Shown: positions 16,235-24,911, counted from the first letter of the stretch. The stretch: DNA of 64,000 nucleotides from Verrucomicrobiales bacterium (GCA_015075445.1 JABTUJ010000020.1:1-64000), one strand, 5' to 3'. The notes: generated from the letters alone by a model not told the origin. Numbers and translations: made by a program.

Positions 16235-17638
16235 GTGGCCGTGAAACGTCGAGTGGGCCGGGTCATTCTGCCGGTGGTGTTGGGAGGTCTCCTGCTGGGA
16301 GTCCTTGGGGCGGTGTACTGGCCGGCGCCGGGGCCGCGCTACGCGGGTGAACCGGTGGGGCATTGGCTCGCGTTGAGTGTGAGCGAGGACCATCGCGAGC
16401 GGTTGCGCGCGGAAGCGGTGCTCGGCGGGATGGGTGCTGAGGCGGTGCCGGAGCTGGCGCGGGCGCTGCGGGCCCGGGAGTCGAGAGTGACGTTGTGGCA
16501 CCGGCGCGTCCGTCAGTGGCTGCTCCCTGGGGGTCGACCGGCGCCCTCGGCGGAGGTCCGGGTTGCCGCGGCGGTGCGACAGGTGGCGCGGCTGGGTTCG
16601 GCGGGGAGGGCGGCTGCCCCGGCGCTGCGTGAGGCCGTGGGGAGCGGACCGGAATCGGGAACCGAGGCGGCGGCCGTGTTGGTGAGGTTGGGTCGGCCGG
16701 CGCTGCCGGTGGTGCTGGCCGCGCTGCGAGAGGATCCGCCGCCGGTCCGGAACCGTCTGCTGACCGCGCTTGAACGCGTGGAGCCGTCGGGGTGGCCGGA
16801 CGCGACGGTGACCGCTCTGGTCGATGGGCTGCTGGGCTTGCACGCAGCGGATGAGGCCATCGAGCGTCACCGACTTCCCACGGTGCTCGCGCGGTTGGGT
16901 GGGGGCGATCCGCGCGTGCCGGCGGTGCTGGCGGACCTGGTGGAGCGGGGGAGCGCCGAGGAGCGCCTGGCGGCGGCGCGGGGATTGGCTGCGCTCGGGC
17001 CAGCCGCGCGCGGAACTACCAACGCCCTGCGGGTGATGCTGGCGGCAGACGCTCCCTCGGAACGGCATGCGGCCGCGGTGGCGTGGTGGAGTGTCACGCG
17101 GGAGGCGGAGCCGGTGATGCCGGTGCTGATCGGGTTGGTGGGCGATCCGGAGGTGGGATGGCGCGCGGCGCACTTGTTGGGCCAGATCGGGGCGGCCGCT
17201 GCGCCGGCGGTGCCGGTCTTGCTCGAACTGCTGGAGACCGAGGCCACCCACCGACCGTCACGCACCCCGAGCATGACGGCGGTGGCTCTGGGCAAGATCG
17301 GGGTGGAAGTCCCGGAGGCGGTCGTGCCGGGGATTGTGCGCCTGCTGGAGCATGCCCGTACGGATGTCCGGCTGAACGCCGCCGCGGCGGTCCAGGCTCT
17401 GGGCCCCGGGGCAGCCCCGGCCATGCCGGCGTTGGTCGCCATGCTGCGGGCGGGGGATCCGGAGGAGCGGATGACCGCGGCCAACGCCCTGGCAGCGCTG
17501 GGCCCGGTGGCGCAGGGAGCGGAAGGTGCCTTGGACGAGTTGGCCCGGGAGACTTCCGGCGACGTGCTGGTGGGCCATGTGGCTTCGTCCGCACGGGAAG
17601 CACTGCGCCGGATCCGGGGCGTTGCGGTGACCCCATGA
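16235..17638 (+). CDS. HEAT-repeat protein with N-terminal membrane anchor (first of a pair)
   Basis: 467 residues. A single N-terminal hydrophobic helix (RVILPVVLGGLLLGVLGAVYW) places the rest on the outer face of the inner membrane or anchors it. The remainder is tandem HEAT-type helical repeats, for example AVLGGMGAEAVPELARAL, TAVALGKIGVEVPEAVVPGIVRLL and AAAVQALGPGAAPAMPALVAML, each about 35-45 residues: a scaffold for protein binding, not an enzyme. The start may be GTG 16235 or GTG 16241 (MKRRVG...). The stop overlaps the ATG of the next gene (ATGA), so the two are translationally coupled. The family is abundant in Verrucomicrobiota and Planctomycetota; partners are unknown. Confidence 0.8.
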   Translation: MAVKRRVGRVILPVVLGGLLLGVLGAVYWPAPGPRYAGEPVGHWLALSVSEDHRERLRAEAVLGGMGAEAVPELARALRARESRVTLWHRRVRQWLLPGGRPAPSAEVRVAAAVRQVARLGSAGRAAAPALREAVGSGPESGTEAAAVLVRLGRPALPVVLAALREDPPPVRNRLLTALERVEPSGWPDATVTALVDGLLGLHAADEAIERHRLPTVLARLGGGDPRVPAVLADLVERGSAEERLAAARGLAALGPAARGTTNALRVMLAADAPSERHAAAVAWWSVTREAEPVMPVLIGLVGDPEVGWRAAHLLGQIGAAAAPAVPVLLELLETEATHRPSRTPSMTAVALGKIGVEVPEAVVPGIVRLLEHARTDVRLNAAAAVQALGPGAAPAMPALVAMLRAGDPEERMTAANALAALGPVAQGAEGALDELARETSGDVLVGHVASSAREALRRIRGVAVTP

Positions 17639-18798
17639 CTGTGATCAAACCATCGGTTTCGTTGCCTCGCGCAGGAGAGGGGACGCCGGCCCGCGGTCGT
17701 TCGCGCAGGTGGCGGTGGGCAGGGTGGGGGATGGCCGGGATCGTCGGGTTGCTCGCAGTGCTCGTCGTGGCGGCGTGGCTGTCGGAACCGCGGGAACCGG
17801 TGCAGGACGGGCGCGCGTTGTCGCTGTGGCTTGAGGATTTGGTGAGCCCGTTCGGCGAGCGGCGGGATCCGGCGCGCCAGGCGGTGACGCGGCTGGGAAC
17901 GAACGCGGTTCCGTTCCTGATCCGGGCGCTGCAGACGCCCGACCCGGCGTTCGGGTCGGCGGCGACCGAATCGCGGAAGTACCTGCCGCGGCAGCTTTGG
18001 GTGTGGGTCATGCAGTTGGCCCGGCCGCGGGCGGGGATTGACCGGCGTTGGCCGGCGGCGGTGGCGCTGGCCGCGTTGGGACCGGCGGCGGCCCCGGCGG
18101 TGCCGGCGCTGGGACACGCGTTGCGAGATGGCGACCCGCGCGTGAGTGCGGCGGCGATCGAGGCGTTGCGGGTGGTGGGGCCACCCGGACTGCAGGTGGT
18201 GGTTGAGGCGATGCGCACGAACGACGTGACGTTGCTCCACCATCTCGCCGCGGCCGTGGGGCGGGCCGGGCCGGCGGCGGCCGAGTGGGCACCCCAATTG
18301 GTGGACGTGCTGTTCGAAGCTTCACCCGCCTGCCGGTTCCCGGTAACGCATGCGCTCAAGGGAATGGGCGGGGCGGCGGTGCCGCCGCTGGCTGAAGGGC
18401 TGCGCAGGGATGAGGTCGAGACTCGTGAACTGGCCGTGCGCACGTTGCGAACCCTGATTGGGGACGATCATGCCGCACTGCAGGAAGTGATCCAGTTGAG
18501 CGGCAGTACCGATCCGGCCGTGCGTTGTGGTGCCATGCGCGTGTTGGGGGCGGGAACGTTGTGGGAGCGTGGAGCGATCGCCGGGTTGACGCGGGGCCTG
18601 GCCGATGCCGACGTCGAGGTGCGCCGCGCCGCTCTGGCAGCACTCCTCGAAGTGGCCCGGAGGACCGACCGGGTTACGAACACCCTCGAATCAGTCCGGG
18701 CCTTGGCCGTCGCGGCGAGCGGCTTGGAACAGGTCGAGGCCAAAGCGGTTCAGCGGGAAATCGAGGCGTGGCTCGACGTGGAGGATCCAGTGCCCTGA
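17635..18798 (+). CDS. HEAT-repeat protein with membrane anchor (second of a pair)
   Basis: 387 residues. Cytoplasmic N-terminus rich in Arg, then one membrane helix (GMAGIVGLLAVLVVAAWL) and tandem HEAT repeats: AVTRLGTNAVPFLIRALQ, AAVALAALGPAAAPAVPALGHAL, ALKGMGGAAVPPLAEGL. The EPVQDGRALSLWLEDL segment after the membrane helix parallels GEPVGHWLALSV in the preceding protein, so the two are probably diverged duplicates. The ATG overlaps the upstream TGA by one base in an ATGA, showing translational coupling and suggesting they act together. No catalytic motif is seen. Confidence 0.8.
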   Translation: MTVIKPSVSLPRAGEGTPARGRSRRWRWAGWGMAGIVGLLAVLVVAAWLSEPREPVQDGRALSLWLEDLVSPFGERRDPARQAVTRLGTNAVPFLIRALQTPDPAFGSAATESRKYLPRQLWVWVMQLARPRAGIDRRWPAAVALAALGPAAAPAVPALGHALRDGDPRVSAAAIEALRVVGPPGLQVVVEAMRTNDVTLLHHLAAAVGRAGPAAAEWAPQLVDVLFEASPACRFPVTHALKGMGGAAVPPLAEGLRRDEVETRELAVRTLRTLIGDDHAALQEVIQLSGSTDPAVRCGAMRVLGAGTLWERGAIAGLTRGLADADVEVRRAALAALLEVARRTDRVTNTLESVRALAVAASGLEQVEAKAVQREIEAWLDVEDPVP

Positions 18799-18916
18799 TG
18801 CGGATCGGCGGCAGGGCCTGGGGGCAGCGGATCGCCCCGCGCGACTCCGCGTCACCCACGGAGTGGTCTCGGCGCCGCCGGGCATGCCGGCCGCGGGTGG
18901 GCCGGTTGGGCCGGTC

Positions 18917-18966
18917 TTGAATCCTGGACCTTCCCTTGAGCTTTGAGCTTTGAGCTTTGAGCTTTG
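18917..18966. repeat. Dispersed repeat, copy 2 (inverted), with GAGCTTT heptamers
   Basis: TTGAATCCTGGACCTTCCCT is followed by four tandem heptamers (TGAGCTT). It is the reverse complement of the blocks at 2061-2109 and 61500-61555. It lies in the 246-nt gap between the HEAT gene and the transglutaminase-esterase gene. Confidence 0.8.
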
Positions 18967-19031
18967 CGGTCTCCATTTCGCTTCGCGCTTCACAACACGC
19001 GTTTCCCTGTTCCCGGCGGCGAACGGTCTGC

Positions 19032-19037
19032 TACGTT
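19032..19037 (+). promoter_or_regulatory. Candidate -10 box (TACGTT) next to the start codon
   Basis: TACGTT ends 7 nt before ATG 19045; the identical hexamer ends 8 nt before ATG 50678. The matching -35 here is poor (GTTCCC region near 19009). Predicted mRNA would begin at or one base before the ATG. Confidence 0.35.
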
Positions 19038-19044
19038 CCCGCGC

Positions 19045-21321
19045 ATGCGAAATCTCTGGTTGATCTTCGGCCTGGGCAGCGTGGTACTCGGGATGCCCCT
19101 GGACGATTTCATCAACGCGGCGCGGGAGCGACATGGCGAGCCGGGGGAGCGGGCGGCGCGGTTCCTGGTCGAACACATGCCCGACCCGGATCGGGAGCAG
19201 CTTTCGAGTGAGTTCCTGATCGAAAACCTGGAGCTGGCGTTTCGCGCGCGTGCGGAGTTCCCGTGGGCCAAGGGCGTGCCGGAGGACCTGTTCCTGAACG
19301 ACGTCCTGCCCTACGCGGTGTTCGACGAATCCCGCGATCCCTGGCGGCCGGCGTTGCTCGAGCTGGGGCGGGAGATCGTGGCCCAGGCGAGCACGGCCTC
19401 GGAGGCGGTGCAGGCGCTGAACCGGGAGTTGTTCAACCGGATCAAAGTCCACTACAACACCGGTCGGAAACGCCCGAACCAGAGCCCGAAGGAATCCATC
19501 GAGCTGGGGATGGCCACCTGCACCGGTCTGTCGATCATTCTCGTCGATGCCTGTCGGGCGGTGGGGATCCCGGCCCGGGCAGTGGGCACGCCGCTGTGGT
19601 CGAACGGGCGCGGCAACCACACGTGGGTCGAGATCTGGGACAACGACTGGCATTTCACCGGCGCAGATGAGTACGACGCGGCCGGTCTGAATCGCGGTTG
19701 GTTCGTGGGGGACGCGGCCCAGGCGAAGGCGGACGTGCCGCGGAACGCGATCTACGCCACTTCCTGGAAGCGCGAAGGCTTGAGCTTCCCGATGGTCTGG
19801 TCCCGGCGCAGCGAGACAGTGGCCGCGGTCAACGTCACGGCCCGCTACGCCCGCGTGGCCGAACCGGATCCGCACCTCGCCCGGCTCGGGGTGCGGCTCT
19901 GGGACCAACCGCGTGGCAGCCGCCTGGTGGCCCGCGTGACCGTCCTCGACCACGCTCGCCGGCCCGGGGCCGCGGACGAGACCAAAGCGGGCACCGCGGA
20001 TTTGAATGACATGCCCCGGTTCGACCTGGCGCCGGGCGCGCGCGGCTGGTTGCGCTTCGACCGGGAAGGCGAGGTCCGCGAACTGGCGTTCGGCCCGTCG
20101 CAGCCGGGCGAGGCCACGATCGACGCGGTCTGGGGCGAGTTGGGGCTTGTCACGCCCGCGATACTGGCACTCGAAGCCTGGCTGGCGCTGCCGGTGGCCG
20201 GGCGCCCGGCGGACGCACCGGTCCTGCAGAGCCCGTTGAGCCGGGCGGAAGCCGAGCGGGCGGTGGAACTGCTGTATGCCGATCGGCGGGCCCGATTGGC
20301 GGCCGAGCGTCAGGAGGAGATGGAGACCAAGACGATCACGCTGGGGGACAAAACGCTGCGATGGCTCGCCAAGACTTTTGGGGAGGCGCCTGCCACCGGC
20401 CGGAGCCTCTGGATCTCGATGCACGGTGGCGGGAATGCGCCGACGCGCGTCAACGACCGTCAGTGGCAGAACCAGGCCGGGCTTTACGAGCCGGCGGAAG
20501 GCATTTACGTGGCGCCGCGCGCGCCCACCGACACGTGGAATCTCTGGCATGAAGCGCATATTGATCCGCTCTTCCAGCGTTTGATCGACAACCACGTGGC
20601 GCTGGAGGGCGTGGATCCGGACCGCGTGTATCTCCTGGGCTACTCGGCCGGGGGCGATGGCGTCTGGCAACTGGCGCCGCGCATGGCGGACCGGTTCGCG
20701 GCGGCCGCGATGATGGCGGGGCACCCGAATGAGGCCTCGTTGCTGGGCTTGCGCAACCTGCCCTTCGCGCTGTTCATGGGCGGCAACGATGCCGCTTACA
20801 ACCGCAACCGGGTGGCCACCGAACGCGCGGCTGAACTCGCTCGCCTGGCGGCGGCTGATCCGGGGGGTTACGTGCACCTGGCCCGCATCTACGAGGGGCT
20901 GGGTCATTGGATGAACAAGCAGGATGCGGAAGCCCTCCCCTGGATGGCGCAATTCCGGCGCCATTCCTGGCCGACCCAGGTGATCTGGCAGCAAGACGAC
21001 GTGGTGCACCGGCGGCTCCTACTGGCTTTCAACTGCCTGAGGATCTGGGCGATCCCGGACCGGCAACAGTTCACGGCCACGCTGTGTGAGGGGGTGGTCA
21101 CGCTGACTGGCGATGTGCCGGCCGCGCTCGCGCTGCGGCTATCCGACCGGCTGGTGGACCTGGACCAACCGCTGACCGTGCGGGTCGGCGACCGCGACGT
21201 GTTCCAGGGCAAGGTCGCGCGACAGGCGGCCGCGATCCTGACGTCGCTCGAGGAACGTCTCGACGCCGCCTCCGCCGCCACGGCGCGGCTCGAGCTGATC
21301 CCCGGTCGGGCGGCTCCCTGA
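19045..21321 (+). CDS. Transglutaminase-like / alpha-beta-hydrolase fusion protein
   Basis: 758 residues with a short N-terminal hydrophobic segment (LWLIFGLGSVVLGMP), probably exported. Residues of about 80-215 form a transglutaminase-like papain-fold domain with C159 in MATCTGLS and H192 in RGNHTWVEIWDND (the Asp follows), the expected catalytic triad. Residues of about 440-680 form an esterase-type alpha/beta hydrolase: oxyanion motif MHGGG (459-463), nucleophile S534 in LGYSAGGDG, and His H621 in GLGHWM. A C-terminal 80-residue helical/sheet tail closes the protein. ATG 19045 is preferred over an upstream in-frame ATG at 18964, which would read through the heptamer repeat. A combined peptide/ester-cleaving activity on exported or wall-associated substrates is possible; the substrate is unknown. 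Confidence 0.82.
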   Translation: MRNLWLIFGLGSVVLGMPLDDFINAARERHGEPGERAARFLVEHMPDPDREQLSSEFLIENLELAFRARAEFPWAKGVPEDLFLNDVLPYAVFDESRDPWRPALLELGREIVAQASTASEAVQALNRELFNRIKVHYNTGRKRPNQSPKESIELGMATCTGLSIILVDACRAVGIPARAVGTPLWSNGRGNHTWVEIWDNDWHFTGADEYDAAGLNRGWFVGDAAQAKADVPRNAIYATSWKREGLSFPMVWSRRSETVAAVNVTARYARVAEPDPHLARLGVRLWDQPRGSRLVARVTVLDHARRPGAADETKAGTADLNDMPRFDLAPGARGWLRFDREGEVRELAFGPSQPGEATIDAVWGELGLVTPAILALEAWLALPVAGRPADAPVLQSPLSRAEAERAVELLYADRRARLAAERQEEMETKTITLGDKTLRWLAKTFGEAPATGRSLWISMHGGGNAPTRVNDRQWQNQAGLYEPAEGIYVAPRAPTDTWNLWHEAHIDPLFQRLIDNHVALEGVDPDRVYLLGYSAGGDGVWQLAPRMADRFAAAAMMAGHPNEASLLGLRNLPFALFMGGNDAAYNRNRVATERAAELARLAAADPGGYVHLARIYEGLGHWMNKQDAEALPWMAQFRRHSWPTQVIWQQDDVVHRRLLLAFNCLRIWAIPDRQQFTATLCEGVVTLTGDVPAALALRLSDRLVDLDQPLTVRVGDRDVFQGKVARQAAAILTSLEERLDAASAATARLELIPGRAAP

Positions 21322-21346
21322 CACCCGTGGGCTCCGGCGCCATCGC

Positions 21347-22945
21347 TCAGAGCGAGGCGGGCGGCGGGTAAACCAGGGGCGCGCCCGGGCCGATGGGCAG
21401 ATCCAGCCACACCCAGAGACCAAACAGCGCGGTCCAGCCCAAGAGAAATACCACGGTGTAGGGCAGCATCGTCACCACCAGCGTGCCCACCCCGGCCTTG
21501 GGCTCGTAGCGCTGCAGGAAGGCGATGATCAGCGCGAAATAGCTCATGGTGGGCGAGACGATATTGGTCACGCTGTCCCCGATCCGGTAGGCCACCTGGG
21601 TCAACTCGGGTGAGTAGCCGAGCAGCATGAACATCGGGACAAACACTGGCGCCATGAGCGCCCACTTGGCCGACGCCGAGCCCATGAAGAGGTTCACCGC
21701 CGCGCTCAACCCGATGAAGGCCACAAAGAGGGGAAAGGTGGGCAGCCCGAGCGCCTTGAGTGCCGCGGCGCCTTCTACCGCGATCACCAGGCCCAGCCGG
21801 GTCCAGTTGAACACGGCCACGAACTGGGCGGCGAAGAACACCAGCACCAGGTAGCCGCCCAGCGTGCTCATGGACCGGCTCATTCCTTGAATCACGTCGG
21901 CGTCGTTCCGGACGGTTCCGGCGCCGATCCCATAGGCGATGCCGGCCAGGACGCCGTAGGCGAAGATGATTGCCACCACGCCGCTCAGGAAAGGCGATTT
22001 CAACAGGTCGCCGGTGGTCGCGTCGCGCAGGAATCCGGCGCCCGGCGCGGTGCCCATGGGGAGCGCGGCCCACACCAGGACGAGCACGAAGGAGAGGGTG
22101 GCCACCAGGGCGAAGCGGAGCCCGCGGCGCTCGGCGGGGGTCAAGTGCGGCGACGCCGGTTCGGCGGGCTCCGGGCTCCCGCGCGCGCTGTCCGGAAACC
22201 GGCTGGCCACCAAGCGCTCGGTCACCCACCACCCCAGCACGGTGATCAGCGGTGTGGAGGCCATCATGAAGTACCAATTGGCCACCGGGGTGACGGTGTA
22301 GGTCGGGTCCACGAGATGGGCGGCCTCCTGCGACAGGCCGGAGAGCAGCGGGTCGATGGTCCCGATCAACAGGTTGGCGGAGTAGCCGCCCGAGACCCCG
22401 GCGAAGGCCGCCGCCATGCCCAGCACGGGGTGCCGGCCCGCGGCCTGGAAGATGAGGGCCGCCAGCGGCACCAGGAGCACATAGCCGATTTCGCTCGCCA
22501 CATTCGACAGCACGCCCGCGAACACGAGAATGGGCGTCAACAGCGAGCGGGGCGCCGACAACACCAGCAGGCGCAGGACGGCGCCGATGAGCCCGCTGTG
22601 CTCGGCCACCCCGATGCCGATGAGGGCCACCAACACCGTGCCCAGGGGCGCGAAGCTGGTGAAATTGGTCACCAAGCCCGTCAGGATGCGGTGAAGGCCG
22701 GCGAGGCTCAGCAGGTTCACCGGTCGCACGATCTCCCCGGTGGCGGGGTGCACGACGCTGAAATCGAACTGCGCGGCCAGTCCGGAGAGGAGCACGACCG
22801 CCAGTGCCAGCAGGGCGAACAGGGTTGCCGGATGCGGCAGCGCGTTGCCGCCCCGTTCGATCAGGGAGAGCAACCGCTCCGCTCCGGAACGGTGGGCGGA
22901 GCCGGTGGGGGTCGGCGTCGCGGCGTTTGCGCTAGGGTCAGCCAC
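21347..22945 (-). CDS. AbgT-family transporter (p-aminobenzoyl-glutamate / antimetabolite type)
   Basis: 532 residues and about 11-12 membrane helices. Family hallmarks: NALPHPATLFALLALAVVLLS near residue 33, GVAEHSGLI, SNVASEIGYVLLVPLAALIF, and near the C-terminus IGDSVTNIVSPTMSYFALIIAF. In E. coli the founding member imports p-aminobenzoyl-glutamate, a folate breakdown product; other members export sulfonamides. Direction cannot be told from sequence. No abgA/abgB amidohydrolase is next to it. Start is GTG 22945 with a TAGCGT hexamer 6 nt upstream. The cytoplasmic N-terminal tail has many Pro/Thr/Ala residues and varies in the family. Confidence 0.92.
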   Translation of the reverse strand: MADPSANAATPTPTGSAHRSGAERLLSLIERGGNALPHPATLFALLALAVVLLSGLAAQFDFSVVHPATGEIVRPVNLLSLAGLHRILTGLVTNFTSFAPLGTVLVALIGIGVAEHSGLIGAVLRLLVLSAPRSLLTPILVFAGVLSNVASEIGYVLLVPLAALIFQAAGRHPVLGMAAAFAGVSGGYSANLLIGTIDPLLSGLSQEAAHLVDPTYTVTPVANWYFMMASTPLITVLGWWVTERLVASRFPDSARGSPEPAEPASPHLTPAERRGLRFALVATLSFVLVLVWAALPMGTAPGAGFLRDATTGDLLKSPFLSGVVAIIFAYGVLAGIAYGIGAGTVRNDADVIQGMSRSMSTLGGYLVLVFFAAQFVAVFNWTRLGLVIAVEGAAALKALGLPTFPLFVAFIGLSAAVNLFMGSASAKWALMAPVFVPMFMLLGYSPELTQVAYRIGDSVTNIVSPTMSYFALIIAFLQRYEPKAGVGTLVVTMLPYTVVFLLGWTALFGLWVWLDLPIGPGAPLVYPPPASL

Positions 22946-22951
22946 GCCGGG

Positions 22952-22957
22952 ACGCTA
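22952..22957 (-). promoter_or_regulatory. Candidate -10 box abutting the AbgT-type gene
   Basis: TAGCGT on the minus strand with six bases to the GTG start, the same geometry as at namZ and the pseudopilin gene. Confidence 0.35.
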
Positions 22958-23085
22958 GGGAAAGTGGCGCCCGGTTCAACGCGGAAATCCGCTGCCGAAT
23001 GCGGTACGGCCCGACCGCGTGGGTCTGGCTGCGGACGATGCCTGGCGGTGCCGTGCGCGCGGCGCAGGGGATCGGCAATCTGGGA

Positions 23086-23115
23086 TTGGCATCCGCGGGG
23101 TCCCGCTGCTAGCTT
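23086..23115 (+). promoter_or_regulatory. Candidate sigma70-type promoter abutting the pseudopilin start
   Basis: TTGGCA (23086-23091), 18-nt spacer, TAGCTT (23110-23115), then six bases to ATG 23122. Transcription starting 7 nt after the -10 box would begin on the start codon itself. Confidence 0.45.
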
Positions 23116-23121
23116 CTCGCC

Positions 23122-23976
23122 ATGAAGACGGTCCTGAGTCAGATGCTTCGGCAGACGGCGCGCGTGGGTGCCGCGTTACGTTCCATGGCGGCGGCAGCGG
23201 AGGCCCCGCGCGGCAAGGGTCGGCCCGCCTCGCACCGCGCAACGGTCGGCTTCACGCTGATCGAGTTGCTGGTGGTGATTGCGATCATCGCGATCCTGGC
23301 GGGGCTGCTCCTGCCGGCCTTGGCCAGCGCGAAGGACAAGGCCCACCGGACCATGTGCGTGAACAACCAGAAGCAGATCGGCCTGGCCACGCACATGTAC
23401 GCGGGCGACAACCGCGAGCACATGCCCTTTCCGAACTGGAACCCGCCTTGGGCGCCCGGCTGGCTCTATGCGCCCGTGAACAGCCAGGTACCCAACCTCT
23501 TCGCGGCGCCTTATTCCACCAACCCGGTCCTGGCCTACGAGGGAGGACAGCTCTGGAAGTTCATCGGGGCCACCCGCGTCTACCGCTGCCCGATTGACAA
23601 GACCAACACGGCCACCTTCCGGGCGCGACCCAACAAGCTGGCCACCTACGTGATGAACGGCGCCCTTTGTGGCTATGGCGCCCTTCAACCCGCCGGCCAG
23701 TCGTACAAGCTGCACGACTTCGCCCCGGACGCCTTTATGATGTGGGAGCCGGACGATGCCCACGTCACGCTCGGATACGGCTACAACGACGGCTCGAGCT
23801 ATCCCGATCCGGACGTGGACGGCGCTTTGGGGCGTCGCCACGGCAAGAAGGGCGGGATCGTGTTGGCCATCGACAGCCACGTCGAATACATCACCTACGA
23901 CACGTGGCGGCGAGAATCGAAACTGCCCACGAAGAACCGGATGTTTTGCAGCCCCGCCACGCCCAACGGCCGTTGA
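23122..23976 (+). CDS. Type II secretion/type IV pilin-like pseudopilin with long leader
   Basis: 284 residues. A prepilin-peptidase site GFTLIELLVVIAIIAILAGLL lies at 43-63; cleavage would fall after G43, leaving F44 and the conserved E48. The leader of 43 residues is far longer than usual (6-25). Then come the first-helix continuation ALASAKDKAHRTMCVNNQKQIGLA and a C-terminal block GRRHGKKGGIVLAIDSHVEY, the pattern of the large pseudopilin-like paralogue family of Verrucomicrobiota and Planctomycetota. A shorter product would need a start inside the leader (for example M22). The exact role is unknown; members of this family occur as many unlinked single genes. Confidence 0.85.
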   Translation: MKTVLSQMLRQTARVGAALRSMAAAAEAPRGKGRPASHRATVGFTLIELLVVIAIIAILAGLLLPALASAKDKAHRTMCVNNQKQIGLATHMYAGDNREHMPFPNWNPPWAPGWLYAPVNSQVPNLFAAPYSTNPVLAYEGGQLWKFIGATRVYRCPIDKTNTATFRARPNKLATYVMNGALCGYGALQPAGQSYKLHDFAPDAFMMWEPDDAHVTLGYGYNDGSSYPDPDVDGALGRRHGKKGGIVLAIDSHVEYITYDTWRRESKLPTKNRMFCSPATPNGR

Positions 23977-24002
23977 GGCGCCTGCTCTCGGCCGAACCGC
24001 CC

Positions 24003-24082
24003 CGTAGGCGCCGACGTCAGGAGGCGTTGGGGGTTGCCGGAGAATACCCCACCTGCCGCGCCTCCAGACGTCGGCGCCTACG
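24003..24082. repeat. CGTAGGCGCCGACGT palindrome, copy 1
   Basis: Arms 24003-24026 and 24059-24082 match at 23 of 24 positions (CGTAGGCGCCGACGTCAGGA and complement) around a 32-nt loop. It lies between the convergent pseudopilin and hydrogenase-like operon ends, so it may also act as a bidirectional transcription barrier. Related copies: 43382-43482 and 48145-48212. Confidence 0.85.
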
Positions 24083-24114
24083 CAGCGGAGGGGACCGGCG
24101 TTCCGCTTGGCGGG

Positions 24115-24909
24115 TCAGAAGCTTGCGGGGATCCCTGCCGGCGACAGGAGTCGGAGCAGACCGTCCAGGATGGTGAGGGGATGGGGCGGGCACCCCGGAA
24201 TGTAGAGGTCCACCGGCACGCAGGGGCTCGCCCCGTCGCGAATCGGCGGATTCCCCCGGAACGGTCCCCCGGCGATGGCGCAGGCTCCCACGGCGATCAC
24301 CACTTTGGGGTCCGGTACGGCGGCGTAGGTCTTCTCGAGGGCGAGCTCCATGTTCTGCGACACCGGACCGGTGATCAACAGGCCGTCGGCGTGGCGGGGC
24401 GAGGCGACGAACTGGATGCCGAACCGCCCCAGATCCCACCCGATGGTGCTCAACACGTTCGTGTCGGCCTCGCAGGCGTTGCAGCCGCCCGCGCTGACCT
24501 GACGCAACCGGAGCGAGCGCCCGAACAAGTTCCGCAACTGCTCGCCGAGCGCCTCGGCCAGGCGGAGCTGTTCCCGGCCCGGTGCGCCGAGCACCAGATC
24601 CTCACGATGTCGCGCCGCCATGCGATGGTCTCCGGTCTGAGTGATCGCCCCGGCGGGGCAGACCCGCACGCACTCGGCGCAGAAGATGCAGCGACCCAGG
24701 TCCAGGGCGGTGGGCTCAGTCGGCAGGCGGGTGATGGCCTGCGTGGGACAGACCGCCACGCACGCGGCGCAGTCGAGGGGGCACCGGGCCGCGTCGAGCC
24801 GCAGCGCCCCGCCGTGGCGGTCGGGCAACGCCGGGGCCGGGCCGTGCGGGTAGGCCAGGGTTTCGCAGCCGCGTCGCAGGCGGTTCAGCAGGGTGTCGCG
24901 CAGGAACAT
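24115..24909 (-). CDS. Hydrogenase-like small subunit fused to a 2x[4Fe-4S] ferredoxin domain (Ehr/HyfI-like)
   Basis: 264 residues. Electron-transfer subunit of a membrane complex related to group 4 hydrogenases and complex I. Residues 43-54 and 74-84 are two classic [4Fe-4S] motifs (C43, C47, C50, C54; C74, C77, C80, C84). From about 135 a NuoB/HyfI-type domain keeps all four cluster ligands: C143 and C146 (GGCNACE), C210 (VGACAIAGGPF) and C240 (PGCPPHP). In E. coli Hyf/Hyc the ferredoxin (HyfH/HycF) is a separate protein; here it is fused. It is the last gene of the operon, 2 nt after the large-subunit stop. All visible cofactor ligands are intact, so electron flow is expected even though the partner subunit has lost the metal site. 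Confidence 0.88.
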   Translation of the reverse strand: MFLRDTLLNRLRRGCETLAYPHGPAPALPDRHGGALRLDAARCPLDCAACVAVCPTQAITRLPTEPTALDLGRCIFCAECVRVCPAGAITQTGDHRMAARHREDLVLGAPGREQLRLAEALGEQLRNLFGRSLRLRQVSAGGCNACEADTNVLSTIGWDLGRFGIQFVASPRHADGLLITGPVSQNMELALEKTYAAVPDPKVVIAVGACAIAGGPFRGNPPIRDGASPCVPVDLYIPGCPPHPLTILDGLLRLLSPAGIPASF

Positions 24910-24911
24910 GT

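Noticed and set aside
13785..16244. Open frame of 819 codons on the plus strand
   Set aside because: It is antisense to both the DppD-like and NamZ genes, which have convincing motifs; the frame is open only because of high GC.
24003..24082. Factor-independent terminator
   Set aside because: The stem is long and GC-rich but the loop is 32 nt and there is no T-run; it is better treated as a repeat, though it may still stop transcription.
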